Shown piece by piece: positions 1 to 11,958 of a stretch of DNA of 64,000 nucleotides; position 1 is the first letter of the stretch, and each line of letters begins with the position of its first letter. Under the pieces are notes generated by a model, which had not been told where the DNA came from, did not search any database, and saw only the letters and a program-made list of their open reading frames with translations. The position numbers were made by a program, and so were the translations under genes. The stretch is from Carnegiea gigantea. Its lineage: Eukaryota; Streptophyta; Magnoliopsida; Caryophyllales; Cactaceae. The stretch lies in contig JAKOGI010000525.1 of NCBI GenBank assembly GCA_029747015.1, forward strand, positions 473,381 to 537,380, read 5' to 3'.

Positions 1-6
1 CATTAC

Positions 7-579
7 TTAAAGCAATCTTGCGTAGAATCTCAGCATGTAAGTCATGAATATGCTGTGCAAATGAGGATGCAAGATGTGAAACGCGGGCATCAGGTGGGAG
101 GGGAATGAGGTCTCCAGGGGTGCGAGGAGAGTAACCATGTCCAATCTCAAAGGGACTCTTACCTGTGGTCCTATTGACCGCATTGTTATATGCAAACTCA
201 ACAAGGGGTAAAGTCAAATCCCAAGTGCTTGTTTCTCGCCCACAACGCATCTAAGTAACTCCCCCAGACTGCGGTTAACAACCTTAGTTTGCCCATCCGT
301 TTGAGGATGAAAGGCCGCAAAAAATTTCAAAGTAGTACCACACAGTTCCCGTAAGGCCTTCCAGAAATAACTCATGAATTTAAGATCCCTATCAGACATT
401 ATGGAAGTGGAAAGGCCGTGCAACCTAACAACCTCTCGGAAGGCTAACTTAGCAACATGCGAAGCGTCATCTGTCTTGCTACAGGAAATAAAGTGGGCCA
501 TCTTAGAAAACCTATCAACCACAACTAAGATTGAATCAAGACCACGGGATGTTCTAGGCAGACCTAGTACAAAGTCCAT
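7..579 (-). pseudogene. gypsy integrase remnant
   Basis: The piece at 214-579 contains [10 protein letters not shown], a [10 protein letters not shown] block, SDRDLKF and HPQTDGQT, the standard landmarks of the catalytic core of plant gypsy integrase, including two of the acidic catalytic positions. The piece at 7-204 is in the same frame class but separated by stops and looks like degraded C-terminal integrase. The zinc-binding N-terminal part should lie just upstream (about 600-770) and is not open. Function in a live element would be insertion of the cDNA into the chromosome. This copy is broken. Confidence 0.85.
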
Positions 580-767
580 GCTAATGTCCTTCCACGGAGC
601 ATGCGGGATAGGAAGAGGAGTGTAAAGTCCTGTATTGTGCCTCTTAGTCTTAACTAACTGACATGTACAGCATTAAGACACAATGCGATGTACATTGCTT
701 TTGAGAGAGGGCCAATAGAAGCGATCTGCAACCAAAACAATGGTCCTGTCTTTACCCATGTGACCAG

Positions 768-1633
768 CTAGCGCCCCCCCGCATGCATCTCCCAAACTAA
801 AAAGTCCCGAAACGACGTCCTAGGAATGCATAACTTAGACCCCCGAAATAGGAAACCATCATGAATGACAAAGTCAACGTGATGGTTGCGATTTCCTGCC
901 AAAAGGTCCGAGTAAATGAGTGAAAAGTCAGGACAAGACGTGTAAGGGCCTTTGAGCTTGTCAAAACCAAGAACCTCAACCCGCATTGTCTGTAAGAGGT
1001 AACCAATGCGACTGAGGGCATCAGCCACCTTGTTCTCAACACCAGATTTGTGCTTAAGGACAAAGGAATACTCACTAATATACTTAATCCGCCTAGTGTG
1101 CTTAGGATTGATATTAGACTGAGAATTCCAATGCTTAAGAGCCTCATGATCCGAATATACAACAAATTCATGTGAGAAAGGTACTAGCGCCGGTGACGAA
1201 GGGACTAAAGCAAAGCGTACAACTCTTTCTCATAGGTGGTATACTTGATCCGCCTAGATTCGCTAAGTTTTTTTACTAAAGAATGCTATGGGATGTCCCT
1301 CCTGACTTAACATTCCACTAATGCCATATCCAGAGACATCGCAAGCAACCTCAGAAACTTTACTGAAGTCAGGATGCCTAAGGACTGGAGAAGATGACAG
1401 CATCTCCTTAATCTCCTTAAAGGGAGATGCCACTTTTTAGGAGTCCACTGAAATGGGCCTTTCTTCAAGCAGTCTGTAATAGGTGTCCTTGTAGAGCTGA
1501 AGCGTCTGATAAATCCCCTGTAAAAGGAGGCAAGGCCATCAAAACTCCTAACCTCAGTAAGGGTCTTAGGTTCAGGCCATTCCCTAATGGCTCTAACTTT
1601 GTCGGGATCAGCTGAGATAGCTTGAGCGGACAC
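768..1633 (-). pseudogene. gypsy RT connection and RNase H remnant
   Basis: The 1307-1633 piece holds an [20 protein letters not shown] stretch followed by [10 protein letters not shown], the conserved link between reverse transcriptase and RNase H in plant gypsy elements. The 768-1028 piece begins with the ADALSR motif that ends the RNase H domain and then carries the spacer before integrase. The overlapping 797-1171 piece is in another frame and covers the middle of RNase H. The frame changes show at least two indels. Role in the family: removal of RNA from the RNA-DNA hybrid during reverse transcription. Confidence 0.8.
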
Positions 1634-1642
1634 AATGAATCC

Positions 1643-2753
1643 TTAAAAAAGGATTTGGGTTTGAAGGAAGATGCACTTTTTCTGATTAACAAAGAGCTTG
1701 ACTTCTCTGAGTGCGCACAGGAGTTGCTTGAGATGGTCAACATTGTCTGTCCCAAACTTGCTATATACCAAGATGTCATCAAAATAGACGACCGAAAATT
1801 TTCCCATAAATGGCTGAAGAACGTGAGTCATGAGTCTCATAAAAGTACTGGGAGCGTTGGATAGCCCAAAAGACATAACTATCAACTCAAACAAGCCATC
1901 TTGGGTCTTAAAGGCAGTCTTCCATTTGTCTCCTGGTCTAATGCGGACTTGCGAATAACCACTACGCAAGTCTATCTTAGAGAAGCAGCTAACTCCAGCA
2001 AGACAATCAAGCATGTCCTCTAACCTCGAAATGGAAAACCTATACTTGACTTTAATCTTGTTGATAGCTCTACTATCGACACACATCCTCCACGATCCAT
2101 CCTCGTAAGGAAGGCAGGGACCGCACAAACTCCTGCTATGACGAACAAAGCCCTTAGATAATAGTCCCTGAACCTGCCTATTCAATTCTGCTCGCTTAGT
2201 TGGATTCAACCTATAATGAGAAAGGTTAGGGAGTTGGGAACTAGGAACTAGGAACCAAATCAATAGCATGTTGTATGTCACGAAGGGGAGGGAGCTCACT
2301 AGGAAGTTCCTCGGCGACAACATCGACAAATTCTTTAAGAATATCATCAATCTCAACTGGGAGGTCCCGGAGAGACAGGCCGCCCGAAGGGACGTTAGGG
2401 AAGGCAATGGAGTCTGAAGCTAGCTCCCTAGCTAAGATTGTTAGAAAGAACTTGTTAGAGTTTCCCAGTCTTTCCAAAGGTCTATGGTGAAGGAGGAAAA
2501 TAGTTCTCCTAGGAGGAGTAAACACACTGTTAGGAGAGGACAAGGTTAGGAAAGGTTTAGGACCTGGGGAAGCCAGCAACTCTCTAGGTCGACATAGGTT
2601 AAGAGTGATGTTTTTATTCATGTACCTGAAGGCATAAGTGTTCTCTCTACCGTTATGCGAAACATTCCGATCATAAAGCCAAGGGCGACCCAGGAAGATG
2701 TGAGCGACATCCATCAGGAGGACATCACATAAAACCTCGTCCTTAACCACCAA
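1643..2753 (-). pseudogene. gypsy reverse transcriptase remnant
   Basis: The 1643-2407 piece carries [44 protein letters not shown] and the YFDDILVYS catalytic box (about 1760-1795), so most of the RT fingers and palm are recognisable. The 2241-2753 piece in another frame holds the end of protease (LGRPWLYDR) and the linker up to [11 protein letters not shown]. The overlap of the two frames near 2241-2407 marks a frameshift. The Arg codons in LGRPW and DLRSGY here are the positions that have become stop codons in the gypsy element at 20194-27805. Confidence 0.9.
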
Positions 2754-3300
2754 GCTGGATCGGAATCTTACATCTATAGGTAACTGTGAGGTGCGTCTTG
2801 TTGACCCAGGCTACTTTGAAAGGGTAGAGGTGAGGCTCTACCTTAAGGTGACAATGCTTTACAGCGGCTTCGACAACAACATTCATGGTACTATCACCAT
2901 CTATAACCATTTTTATAAGAGTTTTCCCACATCTCACAAGAGTATAGAAGATGGTGGCACGTTTCCATTCATCGTTCGTGACTAGGTTGGCTAAAAGGCA
3001 TCTCACAACTCCAAGATGTGCATCATAGAGAAGGCTATTCTCAACATCCACAAGATCTTCAAAGTCTCCTTCAGGGCCGACAAGCTCTTCCTCAGGTTCA
3101 GGTGGTTCAAATGGCTCATGCTCTATGGTCAAGGTACAATGAGCGCACTCGGAAGCATAATAACCTCTCCCACGACAACTAAAACATTGGATTGGGTTAC
3201 GAGATGTACTAGTAGATGTGCCAGCCTGTGGGGCTACTCTAGGTGAGATTAGAGGGTGACGACCCTTAGAAATTGACGCACTCACAAGAGACTCATTCAT
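2743..3300 (-). pseudogene. gypsy gag zinc knuckle and protease remnant
   Basis: A nucleocapsid knuckle is present as CFSCRGRGYYASECAH (CX2CX4 then Y where His is expected, X4C), so the usual His ligand is replaced. It is followed by an acidic linker (EPPEPEEEL) and a protease segment with VIDGDSTMNVV where related elements have IDGGSCTNV. The protease signature is therefore altered at the third position. It ends near PIQLGG. It lies between gag (upstream, higher coordinates) and the RT pieces. Not functional as it stands. Confidence 0.8.
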
Positions 3301-3614
3301 CTTAGGAACAGATTGGCAGGGACTTCCTAGTAAGCCTCATCGAAAGTGTAAGGTGTAGATAAGGTTACCTCCTTCTTAAGGTCAGTCCGTAAGCCCCGAA
3401 TGAAGAGGGCTATGGCAATGGAAGGGTCCTCTAGAAGGTCACAACGCTGAGTCAATTCCTCAAAACTATTGATGTAATTTGACACACTACAGGTGAACTA
3501 TCTAAGGTCTAGCATCTGGTCGACAACGTGTGCTTTATGGAAAGAAGGACGTACTTTTCTTTCAACCTATCCTTTATGACTTCCCATTGAACGATGTGAG
3601 GTTAACGCATTCGC

Positions 3615-4201
3615 TTAAGGTGACTCGTCACAGTTTTGCCAAAACTTCCTACAAGGCCCTACGAGTTTCATCTTGGCAAATCGAACCCGCTCAATATCCG
3701 ACATTTCATACCACTCAAAGTAATCCTCCATAGCAACTATCCAGTCAAAAAAAATGGCAGCATCTATCTTTTCATCAAAAGAGGGTACATCGACTTTCAC
3801 CTTTCGAGTAATATCGGAGTAACCCTCGTAAACACTTCTATGGCCAGTTTCAAGGTTTACATGCCTAGGCTCCCTATGGGTACCCATCCTCCTGCCATCT
3901 CTAACGTTATCAAATTCACGGTTCCTTTGGTCCCCTTGGCCATGCTCTTGCACTCAAGGGTTAGATGGAGTCACTGGTTCTGGTTCTTTCTCCTCCAACT
4001 CATTAGTTCGACTTGACTTATACAAGACCCACTGACGACGATCATTCCCCCCACAAGCAGTTCAGGGGAACATTGAGGTGGGGGTTTAAGGTTGGTCAAG
4101 CATGAGTAACTTCTCAAACACTCGAGTAAGTTTGTCAATCTTGGCCTCGAGCTAGTCAAACCTAGCATCTTGACGGTCAAGCCTTTCAGATAGGGTGTCA
4201 C
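3615..4201 (-). pseudogene. gypsy gag remnant
   Basis: Two pieces in different frames: 3971-4201 (probable gag N-terminus) and 3615-3953, with KVDVPSFDEKIDA, FFDWIVAMEDYFEWYEM and VRFAKMKLVGPCRKFW, a typical retrotransposon gag pattern around the capsid-like core. The stretch 3301-3614 should be the rest of the capsid region but is closed in every frame. Gag packages the RNA into virus-like particles in live elements. Confidence 0.8.
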
Positions 4202-4328
4202 AATCTGAGATTAGTAAGGTTGTTTGGGTAAGGATGAAATGGCGGATGCAATTATGAATGCAAGATATAAATGCTGAGATTAAACCAAGTTGCAATAGTA
4301 ACAACAGCGATAAACAGTCACTACACAT

Positions 4329-4640
4329 AGCCCTGGCAAATGGGTCATTCGGGTCGGGTTAAATTCAGGTTGAGTCATGTTTAGGTTAAGTGACATTTCG
4401 GGTCATTTTGGTTAAGGACGGGTCGATTTTGGGTCCACCAATTTTTGATCAAATACGCTCGTGGTGCCAAAACAAGCAACTTTATAGCAAATTTCGGGTC
4501 GAGTATGGTTCAGTTCGAGTCAATTCGGATTTCGGGTCCACTTTCGGGTAAGATATTTCGGGTGTCCGATCGGATATGAGTCCGGGTTGTTCGTTTTGGG
4601 TTTCGAGTCTCGGATCTCGGGTCAGTTTTGCCAGGTCCAA
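4329..4640. mobile_element. hAT-like MITE
   Basis: The ends are inverted: AGCCCTGGCAAA at 4329 and the complement of ACCTGGCAAAA at the right end. The flanks are CTACACAT (4321-4328) and CTACACAC (4641-4648), an 8-bp target duplication with one mismatch, as expected for hAT transposition. The inside is rich in GGGTC/CGGGT units, like known plant hAT MITEs with GGCAAA ends and GGGTCGGGT cores. No transposase is encoded, so it would have been mobilised in trans. It sits in the leader of the gypsy element and inserted after it. Confidence 0.7.
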
Positions 4641-5766
4641 CTACACACACCACAAAGCACAAAAGTTTGATATGGATTATTGATATAACTCGAACCAATC
4701 AGGGAATAAGCAGTAAGGAGAAATCGGGATCTAAGCAAACACTCAAAGACCCAAACAATCAGGGATTAGGTTAATTTCGCTTATAGAGAATCAAACTCTT
4801 ATCAAAGTAAATTGAGATCCCCATACCTCTTAGCAACTTCCGAGTAATGGTTTAGGCTCCGTACCTTCTGTACCACCAGAACCGGATCAGGCGTTGGTGG
4901 AGATTAGCGGTCAATCCAGTGGATTGGAACACTTCTAGGCAGCAATAATGGACTTCGACACCAACAGCAGTGGGCAGTAGCACATACGAACAGCCAGAGA
5001 ACAAGAACCCAAGACTAGGACTTGCAAAAGTGTTTCCAGCAAAAAGGACCAGCGGCCGGTAACCAGAGGCTGCTGACAAGGGGGTTTCGATCTTGGCTCC
5101 TGGCAGTAGATGGTGCAAAAACCAACAATTTGCCCCAAAAAGGTCACGACTTCGAGGCAGTCGCCTGGAAGAACAGATTAACACTGGAAGGGGTAGGATT
5201 TTCTTCAATTAAATCGGGCGTGGGGGGCGAAATTTAGTGGGTAATGCAGTAGTGAAATCGATTTGGCATAAATGTGAGGGATTGGGCGCGAATTTGGGGT
5301 TTCGGGTTTCGGGGAGTTAGGGTTTTCGCAATTGCGGGTGGCAGATTTGGGGTTTTTAGGGTTCCGGCAACTGGCCGACGGTAGTGGAGGTGCGGTGGTG
5401 GTCGGCCAGTGGTGGCGACCTGGGTGTGGTGGTCGATGGTGGTGGCCGATGGTCTTGCGCGGTTAAGGTTTCAACTTCGGGAACTAAGGCTCCGGCGGAT
5501 AGCTAGGGCCAGTGGTTGTGTGGTGGTGGTCGACCAGATGGGCTCGTCGAGTGGTGATCGACCAGATGGGCTGGTCGGCGCTGATGGTGGTTGGCTGTGT
5601 ATGGGTGGCGAGAACGAAGACAGCAGCCGCGGGTTAGGGCTTCTGGGTTTGCTGATTTTCTTCCTTTTTTTTGAACGAAAGGAAAAAAAGGAAAAAGGGA
5701 AATAAACGGGGAGTCAAAACAGAAAAAGTGGAGCGAGAAAGGATTTCGCAGCAGTATGGATCAAAA
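4641..5766 (-). other. gypsy untranslated leader
   Basis: This stretch lies between the primer site and gag and is the long 5' leader of the element, interrupted by the MITE. On the plus strand 5390-5600 is a GGT/GGTCG-rich stretch with a repeated CGACCAGATGGGCT unit (about 5530 and 5560). Small ORFs here show no recognisable domain and I do not call a gene. Confidence 0.6.
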
Positions 5767-5778
5767 GCTCTGATACCA
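5767..5778 (-). promoter_or_regulatory. primer binding site (initiator Met-tRNA)
   Basis: The minus strand reads TGGTATCAGAGC, complementary to the 3' end of plant initiator methionine tRNA, three bases inside the LTR end. This fixes the element's orientation. Confidence 0.93.
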
Positions 5779-5781
5779 ATT

Positions 5782-6113
5782 TGATGGATGACACTCTTAG
5801 AGCAATTCCCACACCTAGAAAATCACACAAGAACTTTCAAAAACTCCATAATTTAATTCATTCAAGTGTGTCTTTTCTCAAAACATGAGGGGGGTTTATA
5901 TAGGAATCAATATAGCTGAAAAAAGGAATATAAAATAAATCCAAAGATTATGATAACTAAAAATAATCTAAGAAAATAAAAGGATTTTATCCTAAACGAA
6001 AATCCCTAGATTACGAAATCTCCTATTCTTCCTAGAATACACATTGCCATAGAACTCCTTAGGAGATACGACATCACCATGCTATAGATGAAACAATCGA
6101 ACACCATTCAACA
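5782..6113 (-). repeat. 5' LTR of the left gypsy element
   Basis: On the minus strand the LTR ends in CATCCATCA three bases before the primer site. The other end is set by a TG start near 6113 (TGTTGAATGG), with 6110 as an alternative. Length is about 330 bp. The partner LTR is outside the window, so the outer limit is an estimate. It contains an AT-rich core (5890-6000) where a promoter would be expected. Confidence 0.75.
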
Positions 6114-7145
6114 CCCACCCCCCAAAAAAAAGGAAATAAGAAACCCGAAAATAAATTAAACTTGGCTACTGTAGGAATCGCAACCATAGGTGAATACTGA
6201 GACTTGTAAGGATAGGACAAGGCCAAGTAGCTTGAGCAAGAAAATGTGCTAGTAGCATCATGATTTGTATTTAGTAAGATAGGAAGGCAACCCTAGAAGT
6301 ATTTGTCGTAGGTTCCGACTTGTATTATATTAGTAAAATGGGAATGCAAGCCTAGGAGTATTTGTTGTAAGCTCTAACTGAAGCAATAAAAACTTTAGCG
6401 CATCTCGCCCATGAGGAGGAGGTCTTTCACACATGCTGGACCATAGTATTTTTAGCTGCCCAATGGGGGGACATTGCATATCTACCCATTTTCCCTTTAC
6501 TGCCTATCCATTCTCTTTGCTACCTCCCTTATGACTTTGTTTACCTCATACTTGTTTTCACTCTTCATCAATCACGTCAGCCATCAATAAATCACATTCA
6601 CTTGCATAAATCCCCGCTGCAAATTTCCAATTTGCCATGACATCAATCAAACCAGAACATGCACACACAAAATAGTTGATTAAAAGTATCTATAAATGTT
6701 TCCATGACTTCATATGGTGTATAGGAAAAGATTGGTGAAGAGTAAGACGAAAAGAAGATAAATACAAGATCCACTTTCTTTATAAGGGAAAATTTTTCAA
6801 ATATTTTTGTCTGCCTACATGGAAAACAAAGCTTATTAAGGTAGACATGCCAAAAAAATAATTAAGTGTAGAGGAGAAACAGAAACATTATGGTTAAAGA
6901 GCACATTTGAGTAAAAGTTACCTGATTTTGAAGAAGCAAAACAAAATGCTGACTATGATAGCAAAATGCCAGGGAGAATTTGCCCCCACCCCGCCCCCCA
7001 CACAAAAAAAAAAAAAAGGAAAGTTTCCTTCAAACAAGAAACTAGAAAGAGCATGATTTTCATGAATGTAGCCCCAGCATGAAAATGTCATGCATGAATT
7101 CTAGATGAGGAGAGCACCGAGAAAAGCTATAGTTATAAGACTCAC
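6114..7145. other. no gene recognised; short tandem duplication
   Basis: This stretch follows the last exon I can support for the membrane-protein gene (minus strand), so it should hold its next intron, last exon or 3' UTR, but nothing could be assigned. At 6272-6388 two imperfect copies of a roughly 60-bp unit (TAGTAA then AGTATTTGT) lie head to tail. A C-run/A-run junction occurs at 6118-6131 and another at 6983-7018. Confidence 0.5.
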
Positions 7146-7281
7146 TGTTTTTGGGTTTCTACGTATTTGTGCCTGCTGATAAAGGTCCACCAGCCTTTTC
7201 CCATGATGAGGATATATCTGCTGCGATAGACAAGGCCGGTGAGAGAGTTTTCCAATAAGCTCCTTTATGCGGTTATAGATA
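7146..7281 (-). CDS. membrane protein gene, exon 7
   Basis: The acceptor is TTTGATGTGTAG and the donor is AAACA then GTGAGT. The exon joins exon 6 in phase 2 and encodes IYNRIKELIGKLSHRP, then a basic tail with HHGKRLVDLYQQAQIRRNPK. The intron before it is about 3.3 kb. It ends on a complete codon before a good donor, so at least one more exon should lie to the left. That exon was not found before the gypsy LTR at 6113. Confidence 0.7.
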
Positions 7282-10200
7282 CTACACATCAAAACAGCCA
7301 TGTTAGCTTATGCCCAAATAAGATGTCAAAAAAAGAAACAATTCAGCTGCATGATGCGTTAACTTTACAGCTAACAGTTTCCCCTACAAGCTTAAATGTG
7401 ATATAAACCCATGAACGTACATAAACCCAGCTTGATACTGGCAATTTGACAAGTCCAGTTGAAGGGACCTAAAAAGAATTGCATGGGGTATGATTGTAAA
7501 GCAACATTTTTCTGCCAGATTGTCTTCATCATTCCACTTCTACAAATACATGGGAAGTGGTTGAAATAATCCTTTTAAGCATCACTTGCTCACAATTACA
7601 TGATTAAAGCTAAAAACTCAAAGTACCACAAGCTAGAACCCCAAAATATAAGAAAAATATATCAATTATATAAAAATTGAAGTTACGAGTATAACTTTAG
7701 GTCGTTTTATACTGTAAGCAAATCTTGCAGGTAAAAAAGACAGTGAAGTAGCCATTGTAGCAGATCAGCAGTGATTGGTTCAACACCCCCCCCCCCAAAC
7801 CCCAAAAAAAAAGGCAAAAAAGAAAAGGCCAATTTTTTGTGGTGAAGCTGGGTGATTAAGGTCCCCTAGCCGAAAGCAAAAAATGGAGTTCGTCTATGGC
7901 AAAAGGAGGCACAACTAATTTCCTACCAGGAGGTATGATGCTTTGTCTCATTCTGAAAACACAAACTGTTTATCAGGGCTTGGCTGCAGTCTCAAGTCTC
8001 AATTCTGTAGTCTGTTGTGTTGACAGAAAAAGGAGAAGGGGGGGTATTGGAACCTGAAAGCCCACTTGCTCGACATTTTCCAAGATGTTATCAACAGTCA
8101 ATTAAAAGCTAAATCAAGGCAAGTATTAATTTGAAGAAATTTTAGTGTTGTCTTGGTCAGCAATTCTCCTCTCCCCTGCCAAGTGCATTCAGTGCCGAAT
8201 AACTTGCTCACGACTTGTCTGAGGCTGGAACCAGTCAGTTAATGGAGTCACTACCCTGAGGGAATATAAATATACAGGGCAATGGCTTGCGCACCTCTTG
8301 CCTAGGCGCAGCTTAGATATGCTCACAGTTACCAGGGTGGGGGGTTGATCTGGATCCATAAATGAATTCAGGATAGCAATACACAAGTTTGCAAGAATCC
8401 CTAAACATGAGGTAGGTCCAGTCAGGATGCTATTTCAGATTGAGATTCGCCATCAAGATCCTTTTTGGGTCGCCAATTGAAGTACTACTAAATCTTATTA
8501 ACTTTGGAATGGAAAAGAATACAAACTAGAATCCTTGGAATGTTAATTTCCTAAAATATTATTACTGAATCACTGCTGTCAAAATTATCATTTGCCCATA
8601 CTCTTTTGTTAAGTTTCTGCTTACTTGATCTTATGGGAAAGAGTACATGGCTTTTACAACTCCTACATAATGTAGCGGTAATGTCTTTCCCCATACAAAT
8701 TACGCATTGTTCTTTGCACGAATTCCTGTACTTACAAAACTAGAACTCTCTACCCTCTATCTGATATTTTCCATAAGAGCCAACCGATCTACATTGCCTA
8801 CCTACTCTCTCCTTTTTCTCAAATTCCACTGTTCCCTCTCTCGGCATCCTCGCCCATGGCTTCGAATGCTTCCTCGCTACTGTCGAATGAGGCAGAGGAC
8901 TTGCTATAGAGATAGCGCGATTGAAGCCGAAGGATAGAAGTGCCGCTACTCTCGCAACGAGTTGAGTACCACTCTTGGATGCAATTGAAGAAGCACAAGT
9001 GCTGTAGCCTTTTTGGAAGTCTTGTGCTCGTTCCAACAGAGGCCTATAGCTTGGTGCAGATTTTTCAGTAAGATTTATGGATTTTAGAGTATTTGCACAG
9101 ACTTTGTAATGCATTTCTCATAGAAAGTTAATCAACCGCCCCCCACCCCCAAAAAAAGGGTCATAATAAGAACAATGAACACCAATGTGGATCCCTACTC
9201 AGCAGGGTCTAGCTCTCCAGGGAGTTCTGGATATAGAACATCACAGAGGCTGATTTCCAGATACCCACAACAACAAAAAAAAAACAGCAAAATAGGCTTT
9301 TCAAGTTTTGGCAGCGTAAATCTTTTGTAGAAAAAGCCAGAGGAGTAAGCTAAGGAATACTAGTACTAAGGGACAAATATACACAACAATAACCACAAAA
9401 CTGAAAAACCAGAGAGCCTAACAGTACATTTCATGTCACACAAAAACATCCAAATAAAAAAAAAAAATATTCGCAACTATGATTTAATACCGCAGAAAAG
9501 ACTTTTCAAGGGATGCTGACCTGTTCAAGTTCATCAGTCTAGTGTATATATATGCCAGCTAGGTCTCCAAAAGACCCCCCAAAAAAAAAGTTTTTACATA
9601 CCAAACTGCCCCCCTCAAAAAAAAGAAAAGAGAGAACCATTTAATGAACCTTTTCGACATAGCAATAAGAGCTTCCCCAAGGATGAAGCCAACCAAAACA
9701 CGTCGACAACAATCTAATATGGGCCCCGCAAGCATGGTCCAAGGAGATCTACATGTTTACCCTTTTCCATTACAAGTAAGAAGTTATTCCTAAAAGCCAT
9801 GGGCAAAGCAAACCAAGCTACAAAATTCACTATATCAACTTGATCTTCCAAGCAAACTCTTACAGAAATTGTGTATGCGTACTCAACTGAAGACCTCCAT
9901 TTGCAATTTTCCCAATGAACCAAAAAGTTAAGCGAAGAATCCCTATTCTCCTATTAGGGTCAACTGAAGTATCTCATCAGCCCATTAACCTGATCTAGGT
10001 AAATGACACATCAATTGTTTCTCATATTAGTTCACTTTCTCCATCCTATCCCCAGATTACAGGAGTTTTTATGCCATATTGAGTCGTGTATCCTCTTCTC
10101 CTTCGCTGAAAAAACACTTCCTTGTTGCTGTTACTTGAATCTATCACATCGTCATCAACTTTTAGTTGTTGCTGCTGTATGAAAATTTATTCTTCTCACT

Positions 10201-10559
10201 AGAACTATCTAGCCTAGTTAGGTCAGCTTCAACAAAGTGCTGATTTGCCGCAACAGAGTTTTTGGTTTATTGTAATATCCAGCTGAGCTGGTGCTATTTT
10301 ACCATCTAAATGTTCAGGTCTGTCACTTGGGTCCATTATTACTCATAGTTGACAAGTATGTTACTGAAGAGCCTTAGAAAATCTTTTCTACCCTTATACA
10401 TACTATATGTATACATATGCATCTGTAGCTGGCACAGCTATGTATTTGGCAGCTCCATACTCGGCAGCAATCTCTGATGGCTCCCTCGAAAGGATAATAA
10501 ACGCTAAACCACAATAATACTATGAAACAGTGAAACAAAAAAGCAGACAGAGAGCTAAC
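7282..10559 (-). other. intron between exons 6 and 7; unidentified remnant inside
   Basis: A large intron with several C-run/A-run junctions (7786-7812, 9138-9157, 9575-9589). A 124-codon open frame on the minus strand at 8740-9114, and on the plus strand an ATG at 8856 followed by a short reading (MASNASSLLSNEAEDLL) before stops, suggest an inserted and decayed sequence around 8700-9120, perhaps a reverse-transcribed fragment. I do not recognise its source. No other structure was seen. Confidence 0.4.
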
Positions 10560-10633
10560 CTTAGTCTATGTCTGTTGCAAGTGGCGAAGAAATCAACAAA
10601 ACCATTTAAGATGCTCCTGACAGCACGGAAAAC
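10560..10633 (-). CDS. membrane protein gene, exon 6
   Basis: A 74-bp exon between acceptor TTTACTAG and donor CTAAG then GTTAGC. The product is VFRAVRSILNGFVDFFATCN then RHRL, continuing exon 5 in phase 0 and leaving two bases (AG) that form Ser with the next exon. It is too short to show up as an ORF, and is supported by splice sites and phase. Confidence 0.75.
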
Positions 10634-10733
10634 CTAGTAAAGTGGAAAAGAGAAAGTTGCCATATAAGAATGAACTTAAGAACACTCAATAATTCAAACT
10701 GAAGTCAAGAATAAACTTTGTAGCTTACCAGAC

Positions 10734-10981
10734 CTTAGAAAACAGGTCATTCCAAAGCGAACGCCACATTGAAACCTCAAATGTTGTTGCAGTTGTTACA
10801 GTTGCCTCTGTGGCTGAAGCAATACAAAATACACTATACAGAGTTGACCATAATTCTCCAAGCATTTCATATACAAGGCTACAAGCAAAAACAACGAAAC
10901 TGGCCAAAGCAAGGGCCAAGCGCACTGGTGCATACATGATTTCCCAGCAGATCCAAAATACTGGCAACATGATAGACAACA
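10734..10981 (-). CDS. membrane protein gene, exon 5
   Basis: The acceptor is GCGCTTTGCAG and the donor is TCTAAG then GTCTGG. The product starts VLSIMLPVFWICWEIMYAP after joining exon 4 in phase 1, then LALALASFVVFACSLVYEML (a clear membrane segment), and ends FEVSMWRSLWNDLFSK. The frame is open. The FEVSMWRSLWNDLF end is a strongly conserved block of the family. Confidence 0.8.
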
Positions 10982-11958
10982 CTGCAAAGCGCATAAAGAT
11001 AAAACCTTGATGAGAATAGTTACTTAAATCTCAGTGCTACTTGGACTAAAGCAAAGCCCATGTCAAAGTGCAGAGTACACAACAAGCCTGTCGAATTCAG
11101 CTATTTTCAGAATATTTTGCAGGGTTTTAGTCTAAATAAAGGATGAAATACTTAAACCCACGTTGCAGTATTGATACCTAACAAGGTTACACCACAGAAC
11201 CTAACCAGACTGGTCAGTTCATCCACTTTAACTGGGAACCTATCGTAGTCCTGTGTCCAAATTTTCTTAAACCAGGATTGCAACTTACCCAGTCAAGATC
11301 CAAGACCAACAGGGAAAACCTCACAATTGAACCACCCAGTTCTAGAGCTGGTTCATCCTTTCTTTTTTTCCAAGAAAAATGAAATAATCCCAGCTGCTAC
11401 TGCCAGCATCGAGCGCGAGAGCTCCAGGCTCCCCATCACTACACCACGCACATCCAAGTATCATAAGTTCTGCCTTGCTTTTGTGTTATTATGTGATTCC
11501 ATTACGCATAGCTGATTCTATTGTTTGCCCTATTTAATTTTTCCAACCCCAACCCCACCACTGGCCCACACAACACCTCACACTACGATTCCTAATCTTC
11601 ATCCCCTCCCCTTCGTGTGGGGAAGGATTCTTCATGTATTATAATAACTAGACTCTTAAGAGTTAATTTTTTTAATCAGTAATTATGATAGTAATTTTCA
11701 AGATTGAAACACATAAATGTACATACAAGTCTAACATATATAAATATCTTAACATTGCACTTAATTTACAGAATTCAGGTCAACCTGTTCAACAGGTTAG
11801 CCATTGACCAACTACATTAGCCAGTTCGCTCACCTATCCAGTACTGATAGGGTGATAGCCTTGGCACTTGAGATGAAATGAAAAGTCTAAGTAACATAAA
11901 GCCACATAACTAATTAAGTAGAAGCACAAAAGTAACGTGATGCAAGCTGATCGCTTAC
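10982..11958 (-). other. intron between exons 4 and 5
   Basis: About 980 bp, flanked by GTAAGC and GCGCTTTGCAG. Nothing coding was seen. It ends with a pyrimidine-poor region near 11640-11760 on the plus strand that is AT-rich. Confidence 0.6.

Larger units (their letters stand above)
1..6113 (-). mobile_element. Ty3/gypsy LTR retrotransposon, 5' portion, decayed
   Basis: Reading leftward on the minus strand the order is 5' LTR (5782-6113), tRNA primer site (5767-5778), a long leader, gag, protease, reverse transcriptase, RNase H and integrase, which is the Ty3/gypsy order. The 3' end and second LTR lie outside the window, so the target duplication cannot be checked. The coding pieces fall in all three minus frames, so the element carries many small indels and cannot be autonomous. 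Reverse transcriptase and integrase motifs resemble those of the CRM-like element at 20194-27805, but the LTR and leader differ, so it is a separate family. Confidence 0.93.

Noticed and set aside
5409..5705. 98-codon plus-strand frame rich in Gly, Val and Arg
   Set aside because: It lies antisense in the gypsy leader, over GGT-rich low-complexity DNA, with no domain.
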